64,000 nt of DNA from JBDWFY01 sp039976075. GTDB taxonomy: Bacteria > Pseudomonadota > Alphaproteobacteria > Rhizobiales > Stappiaceae. How positions within the stretch are numbered: position 1 is the stretch's first letter; each line of letters opens with the position of its first letter. Shown here piece by piece: positions 62,620 through 64,000 of this stretch. The notes below the pieces were generated by a model, which saw only the letters and a list, made by a program, of their open reading frames with translations, was not told where the DNA came from and searched no databases. The translations under genes were made by a program, and so were the position numbers. The stretch is from NCBI GenBank assembly GCA_039976075.1, contig JBDWFY010000013.1, positions 806,001-870,000 of the forward strand, written 5' to 3'.

Positions 62620-64000
62620 ATGGCAACAAGTGGTGCCGAGACAGTTTCAACCACAGATGAAAAGGCGGAGAAAGCGGATATAGATGCCAACTTCCTGGCA
62701 GCTATTTTGTTGCGTTCTTCATTCGACCGACAGCCGGAAGCGGCATTGATCGTCAACCCATTTACCGGAGGCGTCCTGCATGCCAACCGCGCGGCGCGGG
62801 ATATTTTCAATCGGGCAGATGAACGAATGGCCGGCCTGACAGTCGATCAGCTATATCCAAACGCGCGAGGCGAACTTCATGCTTTCACCGATGAAGTTCT
62901 GTATCGGGGGCATGCCTGCTCCCGGGACTTGAAACTTTTCGGTGCAAATGGCCACACCCTGAATGTCGAGCATGCCGGTGTCGTTGGAAGTGCGCCGACC
63001 GGGGACTTTATCATCATAACGATCCTGGATCTGAATCGGATTAATCGTCGGACGATTAGTGATGACGCCAATTCTTATCACCGGAAGGGGATCGGAGAGT
63101 GGCAGCGGATTCAGCGATATTTTCGTGATCTGGAGAGGGAGAACGACCTGATCCTGTCAGCCGCTGGTGAAGGGATCTACGGGATCGATCTTCAGGGCCT
63201 GACCACGTTTCTCAACCCGGCAGCGGAAAGCATGCTGGGTTACTCGGCAGAAGAGCTTGTGGGCAAGGAGATGCACGCGACCATTCATCACCACCATGCC
63301 GATGGGTCGGTTCACGAGGTGGAAATCTGTCCGATCTATAACGCGTTCAAGCAGGGGGTGGTGAACAATATCGAGGATGATGTTTTCTGGCGCAAGGACG
63401 GAAAACCGATTCGTGTTCAATACACCTCCACACCCATACTCGATTCCGGTGTTGTGGTTGGCGCCGTGATTGTTTTTCGGGATATCACAGAGCGCAAACG
63501 GGACGAAGAAAAGCTAAACGCCGCCCTTGAGGAAAATGCCCGGTTACGGGAACGGCTTGAGTTGGAGAATGCTTATCTCCAGGAAGAAATTCTCAGCCAC
63601 TCCAATCATCGGGAAATCCTGGGAACATCCAATGTTGTCCATCAGGTTTTGAAGCAGATCGATTTGGTGGCGCCGACAGAGGCAAACGTGCTCATCACAG
63701 GTGAAAGCGGGACGGGAAAGGAACTGGTGGCGCGAGCAATTCATCAGGCGTCCGGCCGGTCTGATCGGCCCCTTATCCGTGTCAATTGTGCGGCCATTCC
63801 CAGAGAGTTGTTCGAAAGTGAATTCTTCGGTCATATCAAGGGTGCGTTCACCGGTGCCATTCGGGATCGTGTGGGTCGATTTGAGCTCGCCGATGGCGGC
63901 ACGCTTTTTTTGGATGAGGTCGGCGAGATACCAATTGACTTGCAGTCAAAGCTGTTGCGGGTCCTCCAAGACCAGCGCTTTGAACGAGTTGGAGAAGAAA
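62620..64000 (+). CDS. PAS-containing sigma-54-dependent transcriptional activator (3' end beyond window)
   Basis: 460 codons visible, still open at the window edge. A first PAS-like domain (about 30-130: AALIVNPFTGGVLHANRAAR), a second PAS (about 180-290: LILSAAGEGIYGIDLQG, ending VIVFRDITERK), a short coiled coil, then an AAA+ sigma-54 interaction domain: Walker A GESGTGKE, the sigma-54 loop GAFTGA, and Walker B GGTLFLDEVGEIP. A Fis-type HTH is expected beyond 64000. PAS input suggests a small ligand or redox signal; divergent position to cynABDS implies control of that operon. Confidence 0.92.
   Translation, partial: MATSGAETVSTTDEKAEKADIDANFLAAILLRSSFDRQPEAALIVNPFTGGVLHANRAARDIFNRADERMAGLTVDQLYPNARGELHAFTDEVLYRGHACSRDLKLFGANGHTLNVEHAGVVGSAPTGDFIIITILDLNRINRRTISDDANSYHRKGIGEWQRIQRYFRDLERENDLILSAAGEGIYGIDLQGLTTFLNPAAESMLGYSAEELVGKEMHATIHHHHADGSVHEVEICPIYNAFKQGVVNNIEDDVFWRKDGKPIRVQYTSTPILDSGVVVGAVIVFRDITERKRDEEKLNAALEENARLRERLELENAYLQEEILSHSNHREILGTSNVVHQVLKQIDLVAPTEANVLITGESGTGKELVARAIHQASGRSDRPLIRVNCAAIPRELFESEFFGHIKGAFTGAIRDRVGRFELADGGTLFLDEVGEIPIDLQSKLLRVLQDQRFERVGEE

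Noticed and set aside
1..64000. CRISPR arrays, insertion sequences, prophage or toxin-antitoxin pairs
   Set aside because: No regularly spaced repeats, transposase motifs or paired small toxin/antitoxin frames were found on reading both strands.

Overview
The window is a gene-dense alphaproteobacterial chromosome segment of moderate G+C. Gene order and content point to the Hyphomicrobiales (Rhizobiales): the aroK-aroB-CorC block beside xerD, tsaD divergent from hemC-hemD-mic60-hemY, dnaX-ybaB-recR preceded by the SRP RNA gene, and yejA1-yejA2-yejB-yejE-yejF. The genus cannot be named from sequence alone. The choline dehydrogenase and cyanate genes would fit a marine or plant-associated lifestyle, but that is inference. 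I see no insertion sequence, prophage, integrase other than xerD, or CRISPR array.

Layout. 1-9.6 kb: bolA, the shikimate block, xerD, mesaconyl-CoA hydratase (mcd), a TraB/GumN protein, beta-carbonic anhydrase and asd. The asd gene has its own promoter and a threonine-rich leader ORF. 9.6-18.7 kb: an atypical AMP-ligase-like protein, a small leuB-linked protein, leuB, a threonine dehydratase-like enzyme, a TSUP permease, an M20 amidohydrolase, EVE and YciI proteins, gpsA and a Nudix hydrolase. 18.7-25.8 kb: tsaD, the heme/Mic60 block and tRNA-Thr(CGU).

25.8-34.6 kb is the most accessory-looking region. It holds a processive family-2 glycosyltransferase, a BcsB-like periplasmic partner and a UDP-sulfoquinovose-synthase-like enzyme. 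Next to them are a hybrid histidine kinase with a periplasmic partner and a divergent LuxR-type response regulator. Similar palindromes lie in front of the regulator pair and in front of the polysaccharide genes. 34.7-39.7 kb: a methylamine/betaine-type cluster (FAD-GcvT fusion oxidase, choline-kinase-like protein, GMC choline dehydrogenase). 40-52.4 kb: a lipoprotein DD-carboxypeptidase, adenosine kinase, pheA, kdsB, a membrane cytochrome c and the Yej peptide importer with two binding proteins. 52.4-58.2 kb: recR, ybaB, dnaX, ffs, a HIT protein, nudC and a CysZ-like membrane protein.

58.2-64 kb is a cyanate-use operon: an NrtABD/CynABD-type ABC importer, cyanase and an NTF2-like protein, running leftward from a near-perfect sigma-54 promoter. 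A divergent PAS-PAS sigma-54 activator gene runs off the right end. Two palindromes sit at upstream-activator distance from the promoter, so the promoter, sites, activator and target genes form one coherent regulatory unit.
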